The notes under the pieces: model-generated
Seen by the model: only the letters and a program-made list of their open reading frames with translations
What the model was told of the DNA's origin: nothing
Databases searched by the model: none
Source of the DNA: an uncultured Clostridia bacterium
GTDB taxonomy: Bacteria > Bacillota > Clostridia > Oscillospirales > Butyricicoccaceae
DNA: 64,000 nt
NCBI GenBank assembly: GCA_944381055.1
Contig: CALWJQ010000081.1
Span: 40,907-104,906, forward strand
Direction of reading: 5' to 3'
In this document: piece by piece, positions 46,141 through 55,340 of the stretch
Layout of the letters: every line of letters begins with the position of its first letter
How positions within the stretch are numbered: position 1 is the stretch's first letter
Made by a program: the position numbers and the translations under genes

Positions 46141-47242
46141 GCTGGTCCTCCTTCCCGCCGGGCGCTTCCGGATCCTGCTGCGGGGTTTCTTCGTGGTGCT
46201 TCTGTTCGCTGTGCTGTTCGTACGCCGTGATGCTCATGCCAATCATCACGGACAGCAAAACGGCGATGACCAGGATGATGATTTTCACTTCGCCGCTCGT
46301 CGTCAGCAAAACGGCCGACAATCCCAAAATTGCGCTGAGAACGTACAGGATGGCGACCGACTGCTTCTGGTCAAAGCCCATGTCAATCAGCCGGTGATGG
46401 ACATGGCCGCGGTCCGCCTTGAGGGGGCTCTGCCCCTTGAGCAGGCGGCGGATAATGGCGAACGCCGTATCAAAAATCGGCAGGCCGAGCATGATAAACG
46501 GCACGGCGAACGAAATGACGGCATAAAACTTAAACAGCCCCTGAATGGACATGGTGGCCAGAATGTAACCCAAAAACATTGAGCCGGTATCGCCCATAAA
46601 AATTTTAGCGGGGTTCATGTTGTACGGCATGAACCCGATGCACGCGCCGGCCAAAGCAGCCATGACGATGGCAACATAAGTCTCGGAAACCAGCACTGCA
46701 ATGGTGAACATGGTGATGGACGCGATGGACGAGACGCCGACTGCCAAGCCGTCCAGGCCGTCGATAAAATTGACGGCGTTGATCAGGCCTACGATCCAGA
46801 TCACCGTGACGGGAATGGAAAAAACGCCCAGGGAAAAATAGCTTCCGTCGGCAAAGGGATTGGTGAAGCGCTCGATGTCAACGCCGCTCAGAGCCGGAAT
46901 GAGCGCCGCGATTATCTGCCCGGCAAACTTGATGGACGGCGGCAGCGCCATTTTGTCGTCTGCAATGCCCAGCATGACCACCACAACGGCGCCCAGCAAA
47001 ATGGCGCACATCTGCTGATCCAGCTTGCCAAACAGCGCAACGCTGATGATAAAGCCCAGAAAAATGGCAAGCCCGCCCATGCGCGGAATAGGCACTTTGT
47101 GCATACGCCGGTTGTCTTTTGGCACATCGACCGCGCCGAAATGCTTGGCGCAGATTTTGACTGCGGGCGTCACCGCAAACGAGACGGCCAGCGCCGCTAC
47201 AAAAGCGAAAAGCGCCGTCAACATTAAACTGTTATGAATCAT
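46133..47242 (-). CDS. tagO: TagO/WecA-type polyprenyl-phosphate GlcNAc-1-phosphate transferase
   Basis: Membrane enzyme of 369 residues from ATG 47242 (GGAAAG upstream) that starts polymer synthesis by moving GlcNAc-1-P to undecaprenyl phosphate. About ten membrane segments are visible. Catalytic motifs: [23 protein letters not shown] and the cytoplasmic [13 protein letters not shown] (the HHR loop of the family). The C-terminal tail is His/Glu/Pro-rich. With the epimerase behind it, it gives the ManNAc-GlcNAc linkage unit of wall polymers such as the one pyruvylated by CsaB. Confidence 0.92.
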   Translation of the reverse strand: MIHNSLMLTALFAFVAALAVSFAVTPAVKICAKHFGAVDVPKDNRRMHKVPIPRMGGLAIFLGFIISVALFGKLDQQMCAILLGAVVVVMLGIADDKMALPPSIKFAGQIIAALIPALSGVDIERFTNPFADGSYFSLGVFSIPVTVIWIVGLINAVNFIDGLDGLAVGVSSIASITMFTIAVLVSETYVAIVMAALAGACIGFMPYNMNPAKIFMGDTGSMFLGYILATMSIQGLFKFYAVISFAVPFIMLGLPIFDTAFAIIRRLLKGQSPLKADRGHVHHRLIDMGFDQKQSVAILYVLSAILGLSAVLLTTSGEVKIIILVIAVLLSVMIGMSITAYEQHSEQKHHEETPQQDPEAPGGKEDQHE

Positions 47243-47387
47243 ATCTTTCCCTGCCTTACCGCGGCGCCGTTCCCGCCGCGTGCCCTCGCAATTTTCAGCG
47301 CGCCGCCGGCGCCCGGCAAAGCGCGGGGCTGCTGTCAGTATTCCCCCGCGCGGCCCGATTATCGGCCCTGCGATCGCACAGTATTCG

Positions 47388-47427
47388 ATGCTCCGTGCGG
47401 CGCGCCGCACGGAGCATACTGTTTTTT
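47388..47427. other. 30-bp perfect palindrome after the aminotransferase gene
   Basis: 47388-47417 is a perfect palindrome (15-bp arms). ACAGTA before and TACTGT after can extend the stem with a small bulge. A T-run follows on the plus strand only, where it ends inside the minus-strand aminotransferase stop codon. On the minus strand there is no U-tract. It lies in the GC-rich gap before tagO. Confidence 0.7.
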
Positions 47428-48622
47428 ATCTTCCCAGGTATTTCCGGATGCACGCGGCCAGAATATCGGTGCCGCGTTCAATCTGCTCTTTGCTCGGCAT
47501 CGAATAGTTAAGCCGCACGCCCGGATTGACCTTTTCGTCGTCGACCATGAAACAGTTGCCCGGCACAATCGACACCTTCTGCTCGACTGTAAGGGCGGCA
47601 AGCGCCTTCCCGTCCGACCCTGCGGGCAGCTCCATCCAGACAAACAGGCCGCCCTGCGGACGTGAGAAAGTGACGTCCTGCGGCAGCTTTTCTTCCAGGC
47701 AGCGCAGCATGAGATCGCGTTTTTCGCGGTAAATCCCGCGCGCTTTTTCAATGTGCGCATCCAGATCATAGCGGCTCATGTACTCGGCGGCAACGACCTG
47801 GAAGAACAGGTTTGTATGCACGTCGGTCGCCTGCTTTCCAATGACCAGTTTGGCGATCAGGTCGCGGTGGCCGATGGCGTACCCCAGGCGGATACCCGCA
47901 GACAGGATCTTGGAATACGAACCTGCAAACAAAACGCGCCCTTCGGTATCCAGGCTCTTGAGATTGGGGACATATTCCCCCTCGTACCGCAGCTCGAAAT
48001 AGGGGCTGTCTTCCAGAATCAAAACGTCATATTTGCGAGCGAGCTCGAGAATGGCGCGGCGTTTTTCCAGGCTGGTCGTATAGCCCGACGGGTTCTGGAA
48101 GGTCGAGATGATGTAAATAAACTTGACGTTTTTCTCTGTTTTCAGGCTGTGTTCCAGCGCGTCGAGATCCATGCCGTCACTCTGCATGGGCACAGCGGCC
48201 AGATGCGCCTGATAAGTGCGGAAGGTGTTGAGCGAGCCGATAAAGCTGGGCCCTTCGACAATGACGGTATCGCCGGGATCGAGCATGGCTTTGCTCATCA
48301 GATCGATGGCCTGCTGCCCGCCGCTTGTGATGATCAGCTCATCCTGTTCGCCGCCTGTCTGGTATTTGCCGCGCATCCGGTCAAAGCACAGCTGGCGCAG
48401 GGGCTGGTACCCTTCGGACACGCCGTACTGCAAAATGCCGGCAATGCGTCCCTTGTCCGCAAACAGACCGTTTGCGATTTCGCCCATCTCGTCAATGGGG
48501 AAGGTATCGGTCGACGGGTTGCCGGCAGCAAAGGCGATCATATCCGGCGTGACGCTTTTCAAAATCTCGCGGATCACCGATGGTTTGAGAGTCAACATCC
48601 TCTCGGAAAAGTGGAACTCCAT
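47426..48622 (-). CDS. PLP-dependent aminotransferase (class I, MocR/LysN-like)
   Basis: Fold-type I aminotransferase, 398 residues from ATG 48622 (GAAAGGAAG upstream). It has the patterns of the 2-aminoadipate/kynurenine type group: FAAGNPSTDTFPIDEM, LQYGVSEGYQPLR, ITSGGQQAIDLMSKAMLDPGD, the PLP lysine in FAGSYSKILSAGIRLGY and the C-terminal Arg in GVRLNYSM. Broad-specificity enzymes of this kind act on aromatic and branched-chain amino acids, so it may finish Phe/Tyr synthesis, for which the aro operon has no aminotransferase. That is an inference from proximity only. Confidence 0.88.
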   Translation of the reverse strand: MEFHFSERMLTLKPSVIREILKSVTPDMIAFAAGNPSTDTFPIDEMGEIANGLFADKGRIAGILQYGVSEGYQPLRQLCFDRMRGKYQTGGEQDELIITSGGQQAIDLMSKAMLDPGDTVIVEGPSFIGSLNTFRTYQAHLAAVPMQSDGMDLDALEHSLKTEKNVKFIYIISTFQNPSGYTTSLEKRRAILELARKYDVLILEDSPYFELRYEGEYVPNLKSLDTEGRVLFAGSYSKILSAGIRLGYAIGHRDLIAKLVIGKQATDVHTNLFFQVVAAEYMSRYDLDAHIEKARGIYREKRDLMLRCLEEKLPQDVTFSRPQGGLFVWMELPAGSDGKALAALTVEQKVSIVPGNCFMVDDEKVNPGVRLNYSMPSKEQIERGTDILAACIRKYLGR

Positions 48623-48669
48623 GAATCTCTTCCTTTCAAAAGTGATTTGATTCCACAACACACGCATTT

Positions 48670-48698
48670 ATCTTATCATAATCGCGCGCAAAGGGCAA
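48670..48698 (-). promoter_or_regulatory. Promoter of the aminotransferase gene
   Basis: Minus strand TTGCCC (48698-48693), 17-nt spacer, TAAGAT (48675-48670) preceded by TGA, an extended -10 form. Confidence 0.6.
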
Positions 48699-48777
48699 GC
48701 GCCTGCGCCGCTCCGGAACGGTATAATTGTAAATTATTTGCGAAGAATAAGGCCAGTATTTCCCTAAGGAGGACGCC

Positions 48778-50094
48778 ATGAACGCTCACCGCTTCCCTGC
48801 GCAGGTCATCAGCTTTTTGCTGGCTCTAACCGTTATTTTCGCCGGCAGCACCCTGTATTACGGCATCCAGTCCGAACGTGCGCAGACCGCTTTGTGGTAC
48901 GGCCACGAAAAGGCCTATTCCGAACTGCTCGACAGCCTGTCCGAGCTGGACGCCGCTTTACAAAAAATCCAGTATACCGCCTCGCCTTCGACCGTATCGA
49001 CGCTGTCGGCCCAGATTTGGAGGCAGTCCGAGTGCGCCAAAAGCGCGCTGTCGCAGCTGCCCAGCTCGGAAGCCGGCCTGGAAAAGACGCAGACCTTTAT
49101 CGCCCGTACCGGCGACTACGCCTACTCCCTGCTGCGCTCGGCCTCGCGCGGGCAGGCGGTGACCGCCGAACAGAAAGACGCCCTCGCTTCGCTCTGCCAA
49201 ACCGCGCAGAATCTGACCGATGAGCTGAGCCTGCTCAAAGCGCGGCTCGATTCCGGCGCGCTGGCCTATGCCGCGCAGTCCGGCGGTTCTGCGGCGCTGG
49301 CTGACAGCTTCCACACCGTCGAGCAGGAGTTTCCCGAGTATGCCACACTGGTCTACGACGGCCCCTTTTCCGAACATCTGGACAAGCAGAGCCCCAAAAT
49401 GCTCGAGGGGCAGAGCGCCGTCACCGAAACGCAGGCGCGCACGGCGGCCGCCCGGTTCTGCGGCCTGCCAGAAGACAGCCTGAGCCTTTCCTATCAGGGC
49501 GGCGATCGCATCGCGTGTTACAGTTTTTCAACACCCGCAGGCGTCAGCGCCGACGTCACCGTGCTGGGCGGCTTGGTTTACAGCATGTCCGACCCGCGTA
49601 CGGTCGGCCCGGCAGCTTTGACCGATGAACAGGCCGTCGAACGCGCCGCCGTGTTTTTACAGGAACACGGGTTTGAAAGCATGAAAGAAAGTTACTACAC
49701 CCGTTTTGAGAACATGCTGACTATCAGCTTCTGCGCCGTGCAGGACGGCGTCACCCTGTACCCGGATCTGGTCAAGGTGACCGTCGCGCTCGACAATGGC
49801 GGCGTCATCGGCTTTGAGGCCCGCGGGTACCTGATGAGCCATCACACCCGCACGCTGCCGGAACCGGAAGTTTCTGAAGAAGAAGCCCGAGCCCTTGTCG
49901 ACGGCAGCCTGACCGTTTTGTCCAGCGGCCTGGCCGTCATCCCCACCAGCGGGCAGTACGAGCTTTTATGCCGCGAGTTTATCTGTCAGACCCCGGACGG
50001 TATGCATGTCATTGTTTATATCAACGCCGAAACCGGTGTGGAAGAAAACCTGCTCATGCTGCTTGAAAGCGAAAACGGGACGCTTGCCCTGTAA
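48778..50094 (+). CDS. ypeB: Germination protein YpeB
   Basis: Spore inner-membrane protein of 438 residues. An N-terminal membrane anchor (VISFLLALTVIFAGSTLYYGI) is followed by a helical YpeB domain (HEKAYSELLDSLSELDAALQKIQY) and then PepSY-type repeats, e.g. TEAQ-ARTAAARFCGLPEDSL and SEEEARALVDGSLTVL. In Bacillus it stabilises the cortex-lytic enzyme SleB and sits behind sleB in one operon. Here no sleB is adjacent. AAGGAGGA precedes ATG 48778. A TATAAT at about 48722 lacks a -35. Confidence 0.88.
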   Translation: MNAHRFPAQVISFLLALTVIFAGSTLYYGIQSERAQTALWYGHEKAYSELLDSLSELDAALQKIQYTASPSTVSTLSAQIWRQSECAKSALSQLPSSEAGLEKTQTFIARTGDYAYSLLRSASRGQAVTAEQKDALASLCQTAQNLTDELSLLKARLDSGALAYAAQSGGSAALADSFHTVEQEFPEYATLVYDGPFSEHLDKQSPKMLEGQSAVTETQARTAAARFCGLPEDSLSLSYQGGDRIACYSFSTPAGVSADVTVLGGLVYSMSDPRTVGPAALTDEQAVERAAVFLQEHGFESMKESYYTRFENMLTISFCAVQDGVTLYPDLVKVTVALDNGGVIGFEARGYLMSHHTRTLPEPEVSEEEARALVDGSLTVLSSGLAVIPTSGQYELLCREFICQTPDGMHVIVYINAETGVEENLLMLLESENGTLAL

Positions 50095-50103
50095 CCGCCC
50101 ATC

Positions 50104-50135
50104 AAAAATGGGGAACCGCCAAGCAGCGGTTCCCC
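50104..50135 (-). terminator. Terminator of the aro operon
   Basis: A 10-bp stem (50110-50119 with 50126-50135) with a 6-nt loop is followed on the minus strand by ATTTTT. It lies about 50 nt behind the aroQ stop. Confidence 0.88.
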
Positions 50136-50182
50136 GGCCTGCATCTGCCGCTTAAAGGTCCGCGGCGCCCGCCCGGTGGGTT

Positions 50183-50620
50183 TTAAGAGGCTCCAAGCAG
50201 CTCCCTAAGGTAACAAACGGCCTCTTCGTACCCGTCAAACCCCTTCCCCGCGATGGTTTTGACGCATGCCATACCGGCATAGGATACCTGCCGGAAGGGT
50301 TCCCGCGCACCGACGTCAGACAAATGCACCTCGACGGCCGGCAGCGCGACGGCTTTGAGCGCGTCGAGGATGGCCACGCTTGTGTGGGTATATGCGGCAG
50401 GATTGATCACAATGCCGTCGCACACGCCGTACGCGCCCTGAATGGCGTCGACCAGCGCGCCTTCATGGTTGGACTGCACGATTTCATATTCGATGCCTTC
50501 CCGGCGGCAGACCTCCCCCACCCGATCGCAAAGGTCGGCATAGGTGCCGCGGCCGTAAATATCCGGCTCGCGGACGCCCAGCATGTTGAGGTTGGGGCCG
50601 TTAACAATGAGCAGTTTCAT
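50183..50620 (-). CDS. aroQ: 3-Dehydroquinate dehydratase, type II
   Basis: Third step of the shikimate pathway, dodecameric type II enzyme, 145 residues. Catalytic residues lie in NGPNLNMLGVREPDIYG (Tyr), QSNHEGALVDAI (His region) and INPAAYTHTSVAILDAL (His). It ends the operon. Its start overlaps the aroE-aroK stop by 4 nt. The usual type I enzyme is absent. Confidence 0.95.
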   Translation of the reverse strand: MKLLIVNGPNLNMLGVREPDIYGRGTYADLCDRVGEVCRREGIEYEIVQSNHEGALVDAIQGAYGVCDGIVINPAAYTHTSVAILDALKAVALPAVEVHLSDVGAREPFRQVSYAGMACVKTIAGKGFDGYEEAVCYLRELLGAS

Positions 50621-51840
50621 ACATTCAGCTCCTTTTGTATGGCGCGCGCCGTTTCTTCCGGCCCGCAGACGTCAAGCGCAAAATCGCTCCAGGCGCGGTA
50701 CAGCGGCGTCCTTTCGGCGGCAAGCCGGTCCAGCGGCGTGCGCTGTGAAACCGGCCGCCCTGTCAGCGGCAGGCTGCCAATATCGCGCCGCAGCCAGACG
50801 ACGGTGCTGTTCTGGCGCAGCAGATCGCGGTTTTCGCTGCGGGTGACAACCCCGCCGCCCGTTGCGAGGACGGCTCCGCTCTCCCGCGACAGCTCGGCCA
50901 GCGTCCGGGTCTCCAGCGCCCGAAAGGCCTTTTCGCCCTGCCGTGCAAAAATATCCGGGATGCCCATTCCTGCCCGGGCCTCAATCTGCCCGTCGACATC
51001 ATAAAAGGGACGGCCGAGCAACGCCGCCAGCGCGCGTCCGACCGTCGTCTTTCCGCAGCCGGGCATTCCGATCAGGGCGATGTTCTGCGTTTCGCGGGCC
51101 AGCCGACCGGTCAGGCGATCGGACAGCGCGGCGTCGATGGATCGGCCCGTAAAAATTTCAGCCGCGCGCCGCGCCTGCTCGACCAGCATCAGCAGCCCGC
51201 CAAAAGCCGGGATCCCGCGGGCTTCGGCATCGAGCATCAGACGGGTGCGCGCCGGATTGTAAATCACGTCCAAAACGGCCTCGCACCCCGGGAAGCGGGC
51301 TACGTCCAGCGCAGCCGCGCCGTTGTGCGGATACATGCCGACCGGCGTCGTATTGACAACCAGGCGTGCACCGGCATGGCGATCCAGGTTTTCATAATGA
51401 TTCGGACCCGAACGCGAAACGACCACGACATCGGCGCCGCGCCCGCGCAAAACGGCCTGCACGGTTTTGGACGCCCCGCCGCTGCCCAGTACAAGCGCCT
51501 TTTTCCCCGCTGCGGCAACGCCTGCCCGGTCGAGCATGGCGGAAAAGCCGTCATAGTCGGTGTTGTCCCCCCACAGCGTCCCGTCGCTGCGGCGGATCAG
51601 CGTATTGACGCTGCCGATGGCCTGCGCGCGCGGCGACAAGCCGGAGCAGTACGGTATCACCGCCTGTTTATAGGGGATGGTGACATTTAAGCCGTCAAAG
51701 CTGCCGCCGCGCAGAAACGCGTCGAGTTCCTGTGGGCTTTTTTCATAAAGCCGGTATTCATACCCGCCCAATTCGCGGTGAATCCGGGGCGAAAAACTAT
51801 GTCCCAGCTTTTCGCCCAGCAAACCAAAACGCTTGATCAT
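50617..51840 (-). CDS. aroE-aroK: Shikimate dehydrogenase - shikimate kinase fusion
   Basis: Two pathway steps in one chain of 407 residues. Residues 1 to about 240 are AroE: GEKLGHSFSPRIHREL, NVTIPYKQAV with the catalytic Lys, NTDYDGF, and the NADP loop VLGSGGASKTV. From about 255 an AroK domain begins, NIALIGMPGCGKTTVGRALA (Walker A), with the shikimate-binding GGGVV and FYDVDGQIE. The product of the first domain is the substrate of the second, so channelling or equal dosage may be gained. The reverse order of domains is not seen. Overlaps of 4 nt at both ends. Confidence 0.93.
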   Translation of the reverse strand: MIKRFGLLGEKLGHSFSPRIHRELGGYEYRLYEKSPQELDAFLRGGSFDGLNVTIPYKQAVIPYCSGLSPRAQAIGSVNTLIRRSDGTLWGDNTDYDGFSAMLDRAGVAAAGKKALVLGSGGASKTVQAVLRGRGADVVVVSRSGPNHYENLDRHAGARLVVNTTPVGMYPHNGAAALDVARFPGCEAVLDVIYNPARTRLMLDAEARGIPAFGGLLMLVEQARRAAEIFTGRSIDAALSDRLTGRLARETQNIALIGMPGCGKTTVGRALAALLGRPFYDVDGQIEARAGMGIPDIFARQGEKAFRALETRTLAELSRESGAVLATGGGVVTRSENRDLLRQNSTVVWLRRDIGSLPLTGRPVSQRTPLDRLAAERTPLYRAWSDFALDVCGPEETARAIQKELNV

Positions 51841-52979
51841 ACGACTTCTGAGTAGCTGCCCAGGTACCGCATCTGCTGCGCCATCTGCTCAATCTCACTC
51901 AGCATCCGGATAAACTCAGGCGAATAGATCGACGTTTCCAAATCAAAGTAGAACATAAACTCAAAGTCGCGTCCGGGCAGCGGGCGGCTTTCGAGCTTGA
52001 GCAGGTTGATACCCAGCGCGTAAAAACGCGACAGGACCTGGTACAGCGAGCCCGGACGATGCGGCAGGACCATCATCAGGCTGGTGCGATCGGCGCCGGG
52101 GTAGATCTCAAGATTTTTCGAAATACAGATAAACCGGGTGTAATTACTGTCCTGATCCTGGACGTCGGTTTGCAGGCATTGCAGGCCGTACAGGGCGGCG
52201 CACGGCATGGACGCCAGCGCCGCCACGTCGCCGCGCTGCGACTGCGCCACCTGGAGCGCCGCAACGGCTGTATTTTCGCAGGGTGTGATTTTGACGTTTT
52301 TCAGCGTCGCCAGATACCCGGCGCACTGGCTGAGCGCCTGCGGGTGCGAATACACCTCGCGCACATCGTCAAGGGCGGTCCCTGGCTTTGCAAGCAGATT
52401 GTGGTTGATCTTCAGGCGCGTCGACCGGACGATACTGAAATCGTACCGCATCATCAAATCGTAAATTCGATTGACCGATCCTGCGGTGCTGTTTTCGACC
52501 GGCAGTACGCCATAGCGGCACAGCCCCTTGTCAATGGCGGCAAAAACCGCATCGAAGCTTTTGAAATACATGATATTCGGCACCTTAAACAGCTTTTCAC
52601 AGGCAATCTGCGAATAAGCGCCTTCCACGCCCTGGCAGGCGACGATCGCTTCCGGCGGAAAAAGCGCGTCGCTCTGCCCGACGGCTTTCTGCACTTTTTG
52701 CACCAGCGCGCTTTCCTGCCGCAGCTTTTCCCCCTGATACAGGCGGCTCAGCTCGAACAGCAGGTGATACAGCGCGCCGACATAGGGCTTGGCCGGCGCC
52801 TGGGCACGGTCGACGACATCGGCCAGTTTCTGCCGTTCTCTCGAGCTGTCCAGCACGGGCAGCCCTTTTTCGCGCTTGTAATCGGCAATTTTACCTGCTA
52901 TTTCCATCCGTTTGGAAAAAGCCGCCAAAAGCTGTTCATCCGCAGCGTCAATCTGGGCTCTCAGTTCCTCAATGGTCAT
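51837..52979 (-). CDS. pheA: Chorismate mutase - prephenate dehydratase (P-protein)
   Basis: Makes phenylpyruvate from chorismate in two steps, 380 residues. An AroQ-class chorismate mutase occupies residues 1-90 (LRAQIDAADEQLLAAFSKRM, then KREKGLPVLDSSRE). The dehydratase domain (residues 105-285) starts VACQGVEGAYSQIAC and has the TR loop variant in NYTRFICIS. The C-terminal ACT domain, LMMVLPHRPGSLYQVLSRFY with KLESRP, is the Phe-binding feedback site in the family. It lies 12 nt behind aroC. Confidence 0.95.
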   Translation of the reverse strand: MTIEELRAQIDAADEQLLAAFSKRMEIAGKIADYKREKGLPVLDSSRERQKLADVVDRAQAPAKPYVGALYHLLFELSRLYQGEKLRQESALVQKVQKAVGQSDALFPPEAIVACQGVEGAYSQIACEKLFKVPNIMYFKSFDAVFAAIDKGLCRYGVLPVENSTAGSVNRIYDLMMRYDFSIVRSTRLKINHNLLAKPGTALDDVREVYSHPQALSQCAGYLATLKNVKITPCENTAVAALQVAQSQRGDVAALASMPCAALYGLQCLQTDVQDQDSNYTRFICISKNLEIYPGADRTSLMMVLPHRPGSLYQVLSRFYALGINLLKLESRPLPGRDFEFMFYFDLETSIYSPEFIRMLSEIEQMAQQMRYLGSYSEVV

Positions 52980-52991
52980 CTTCTTTTCTCC

Positions 52992-54080
52992 TCAACGGTA
53001 TTTTTTCTGCTCCAGCCATGCGTCGTACAGGGCGACGGCTGCCACGGCCTCAATCACCGGGACTGCGCGCGGTACAATGCATGGGTCATGCCTCCCTTTG
53101 ACGCACAGTTTTACGTTTTGCATGGACTGTAAATCCACGCTTTCCTGCTCGTGCGCGATCGACGGCGTCGGTTTGACCGCCGCGCGGAACACCAGGGGCA
53201 TTCCCGAGGAAATACCGCCCAGGATTCCGCCGTGATTATTGGTGCGCGTACGGATATGCCCGTCCTGCACATAAAAGGCATCGTTGTTCTGCGACCCCCA
53301 CAGCGCCGAACCAGCAAACCCGCTGCCAAACTCTACCCCCTTGACGGCCGGGACGGCAAACGCCAGCGCCGAAATCCGGCTTTCCAGCCCGTCCATCATC
53401 GGGTCGCCCAGCCCTGCCGGCAGCCCGACTGCTGCGCACTCAATCACGCCGCCCAGCGAATTTCCGCCGGCACGCGCCTGTTCAACCGCAGCACACATTT
53501 TGATGCCCTGCTGCTCATCCAACACGGGCAAAGCGCGTTTTTTCAATTCTGTAAAGTTATTTACATTTACAGCCACAGGATCAAACATCCTGTCGCACAC
53601 CTGCCCAATTGAGGCGATATGCGCCCCTATGGTGATTTTTTCTTTTTCAAGCAGCTGCATGCACAGCGCCCCGGCCACGCAAAGCGGGGCTGTCAGGCGT
53701 CCGGAAAAATGCCCTCCGCCCGACAGGTCTTCAAACCCGGCATATTTGACATGGCCGGTGAAATCGGCATGGCCCGGGCGGGGGATCAGCCGCAGGTTTT
53801 CATAATCCTGCGGCCGGATATTGGTGTTGCGTATCAGGGCGGTCAGCGGGACACCGCAGGTCCGTTCGCGGTACAGGCCGCTGACAAACTCGACTTCATC
53901 CGCCTCTTTGCGCGATGTCGACAGGCTGCCTCCCGGCGCGCGGCGGGCCATAAATGCGCGCAGCGCATCGGTGTCGACAGCCAGCCCAGGCGGCAACCCT
54001 TCCATCGTCACGCCGATGGCCGGGCCGTGAGACTGGCCGAAAATTGTTATTCTGATATTCTTCCCATATGTCGAGGCCAT
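52992..54080 (-). CDS. aroC: Chorismate synthase
   Basis: Last common step, needs reduced FMN, 362 residues. Signatures: GQSHGPAIGVTMEGLPPG with the N-terminal His, FVSGLYRERTCGVPL, RPGHADFTGHVKYAGFEDLSGGGHFSGR, and GGILGGISSGMPL. Its ATG follows the aroA stop directly, with the ribosome binding site inside aroA. Complete and typical. Confidence 0.96.
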   Translation of the reverse strand: MASTYGKNIRITIFGQSHGPAIGVTMEGLPPGLAVDTDALRAFMARRAPGGSLSTSRKEADEVEFVSGLYRERTCGVPLTALIRNTNIRPQDYENLRLIPRPGHADFTGHVKYAGFEDLSGGGHFSGRLTAPLCVAGALCMQLLEKEKITIGAHIASIGQVCDRMFDPVAVNVNNFTELKKRALPVLDEQQGIKMCAAVEQARAGGNSLGGVIECAAVGLPAGLGDPMMDGLESRISALAFAVPAVKGVEFGSGFAGSALWGSQNNDAFYVQDGHIRTRTNNHGGILGGISSGMPLVFRAAVKPTPSIAHEQESVDLQSMQNVKLCVKGRHDPCIVPRAVPVIEAVAAVALYDAWLEQKKYR

Positions 54081-55340
54081 TCAGATTTCCTCCAGCTGCC
54101 CGCCCAGTTGCACATAATGCTGCCAAAAAGCGGGGTATGATTTGTTGACGGCCTGCGCCCCCAGAACGGTGACCGGGCCCCTGCACCCGACAGCGGCCGC
54201 CGCCGCCATCATGGCGATACGGTGATCGCCGCAGGCGTCAGCCCTGCCGCCGTATAAATCCGGCTTGCCAGTGATCCGCAGGCCGTTTTCCAGTTCCCGC
54301 ACACTGCCGCCCAGCGCCGTCAGTGCCTGCGCAACCGTCCGCAGGCGGTCGCTTTCTTTGAGCCGCAGGCGTTCTGCGCCGTCAATCTGTGTTTCGCCTT
54401 CCGCCAGCGCTGCAACCGCCGCCAAAGCGGGAACCAGATCAGGAATGTCGGACACATTTACACGAATCCCTCGCAAATTCCCGCGGTCGACAGATACGCA
54501 GCCGCCATTTTCCTGAACCCGCGCCCCCATCTGGCGCAGGAGTTCGACGATTTCCCTGTCCCCCTGCGTGCTGTATAGGTTTAAACCTTTACAGACTATT
54601 CCTCGATCGCTTAAAGCCCCGGCACACAGCCAGAATGCAGCGTTGGACCAGTCGCCTTCGACTGTGCAGTTTCCCGGCGTTTTGAAGATGCTGTTTTGCA
54701 CCTCAAACACTTGTTCAGACGCCTGAACGGTTATCTGAAAAGTCCGAAGCGCATGGATCGTCAGTTTGACATAAGGGCGCGATTGCAAAAGTCCTGACAC
54801 CCTGACACCGCTAAAGCCCGGCAGCAGCGGCGCCGCCATCAGCAGTCCGCTGACGAACTGTGACGACACGCCGCCCGGCAGCATAAAATCGCCGCCACAC
54901 AGCTGTCCGCGCAATTCCAGAACCGAAGGCTCGGGCGCTGTGACAGTGCAGCCGTGCGCCGCAAGAACAGACAGCAGCGGCCCCTGGGGGCGCTGCGCCA
55001 GCCTGCCTTCGAGCAAAAACCGGCAGTCGGCCCCCAATGCGGCTGCAACAGGCAGTAAAAACCGCAGGGTCGACCCGCTTTCGCGGCAGCGCAGCACCGC
55101 CCCTTTGTTCACATTCCGGATTGGCTGAACAGAAAAGCGCGCTCCGTCATGGACAATTCCCGCGCCCAGCGCACGCAGGCAATCGGCTGTCGCTTCAATG
55201 TCTTCAGACAAAAAGGCGCACTCGATCTGTGTCGGGCCGTCTGCCAATGCGGCGCAAATCAACAGCCGATGGGCCTGTGACTTGGACGGAATCGCCTGGA
55301 TTTCGCCGCCCTTCAGCGGTGATTTAATCACAATATTCAC
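54081..55340 (-). CDS. aroA: EPSP synthase (3-phosphoshikimate 1-carboxyvinyltransferase)
   Basis: Sixth pathway step, 419 residues. I take GTG 55340 as start: GGGGAGG lies 7 nt upstream and the GTGA overlaps the aroB stop; an in-frame Met nine codons earlier has no binding site. Conserved parts: IPSKSQAHRLLICAALADGPT (SKS loop), ESGSTLRFLLPVAAALG, and KESDRLRTVAQAL. The usual N-terminal GNxGTA-type PEP loop reads here as CRESGSTLRF; class and inhibitor sensitivity cannot be read off safely. Confidence 0.94.
   Translation of the reverse strand: MNIVIKSPLKGGEIQAIPSKSQAHRLLICAALADGPTQIECAFLSEDIEATADCLRALGAGIVHDGARFSVQPIRNVNKGAVLRCRESGSTLRFLLPVAAALGADCRFLLEGRLAQRPQGPLLSVLAAHGCTVTAPEPSVLELRGQLCGGDFMLPGGVSSQFVSGLLMAAPLLPGFSGVRVSGLLQSRPYVKLTIHALRTFQITVQASEQVFEVQNSIFKTPGNCTVEGDWSNAAFWLCAGALSDRGIVCKGLNLYSTQGDREIVELLRQMGARVQENGGCVSVDRGNLRGIRVNVSDIPDLVPALAAVAALAEGETQIDGAERLRLKESDRLRTVAQALTALGGSVRELENGLRITGKPDLYGGRADACGDHRIAMMAAAAAVGCRGPVTVLGAQAVNKSYPAFWQHYVQLGGQLEEI

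Noticed and set aside
47243..47410. Longer start for the tagO-like gene
   Set aside because: The extra segment is Arg/Ala/Gly-rich, crosses the palindrome, and precedes a good start with ribosome binding site at 47242.
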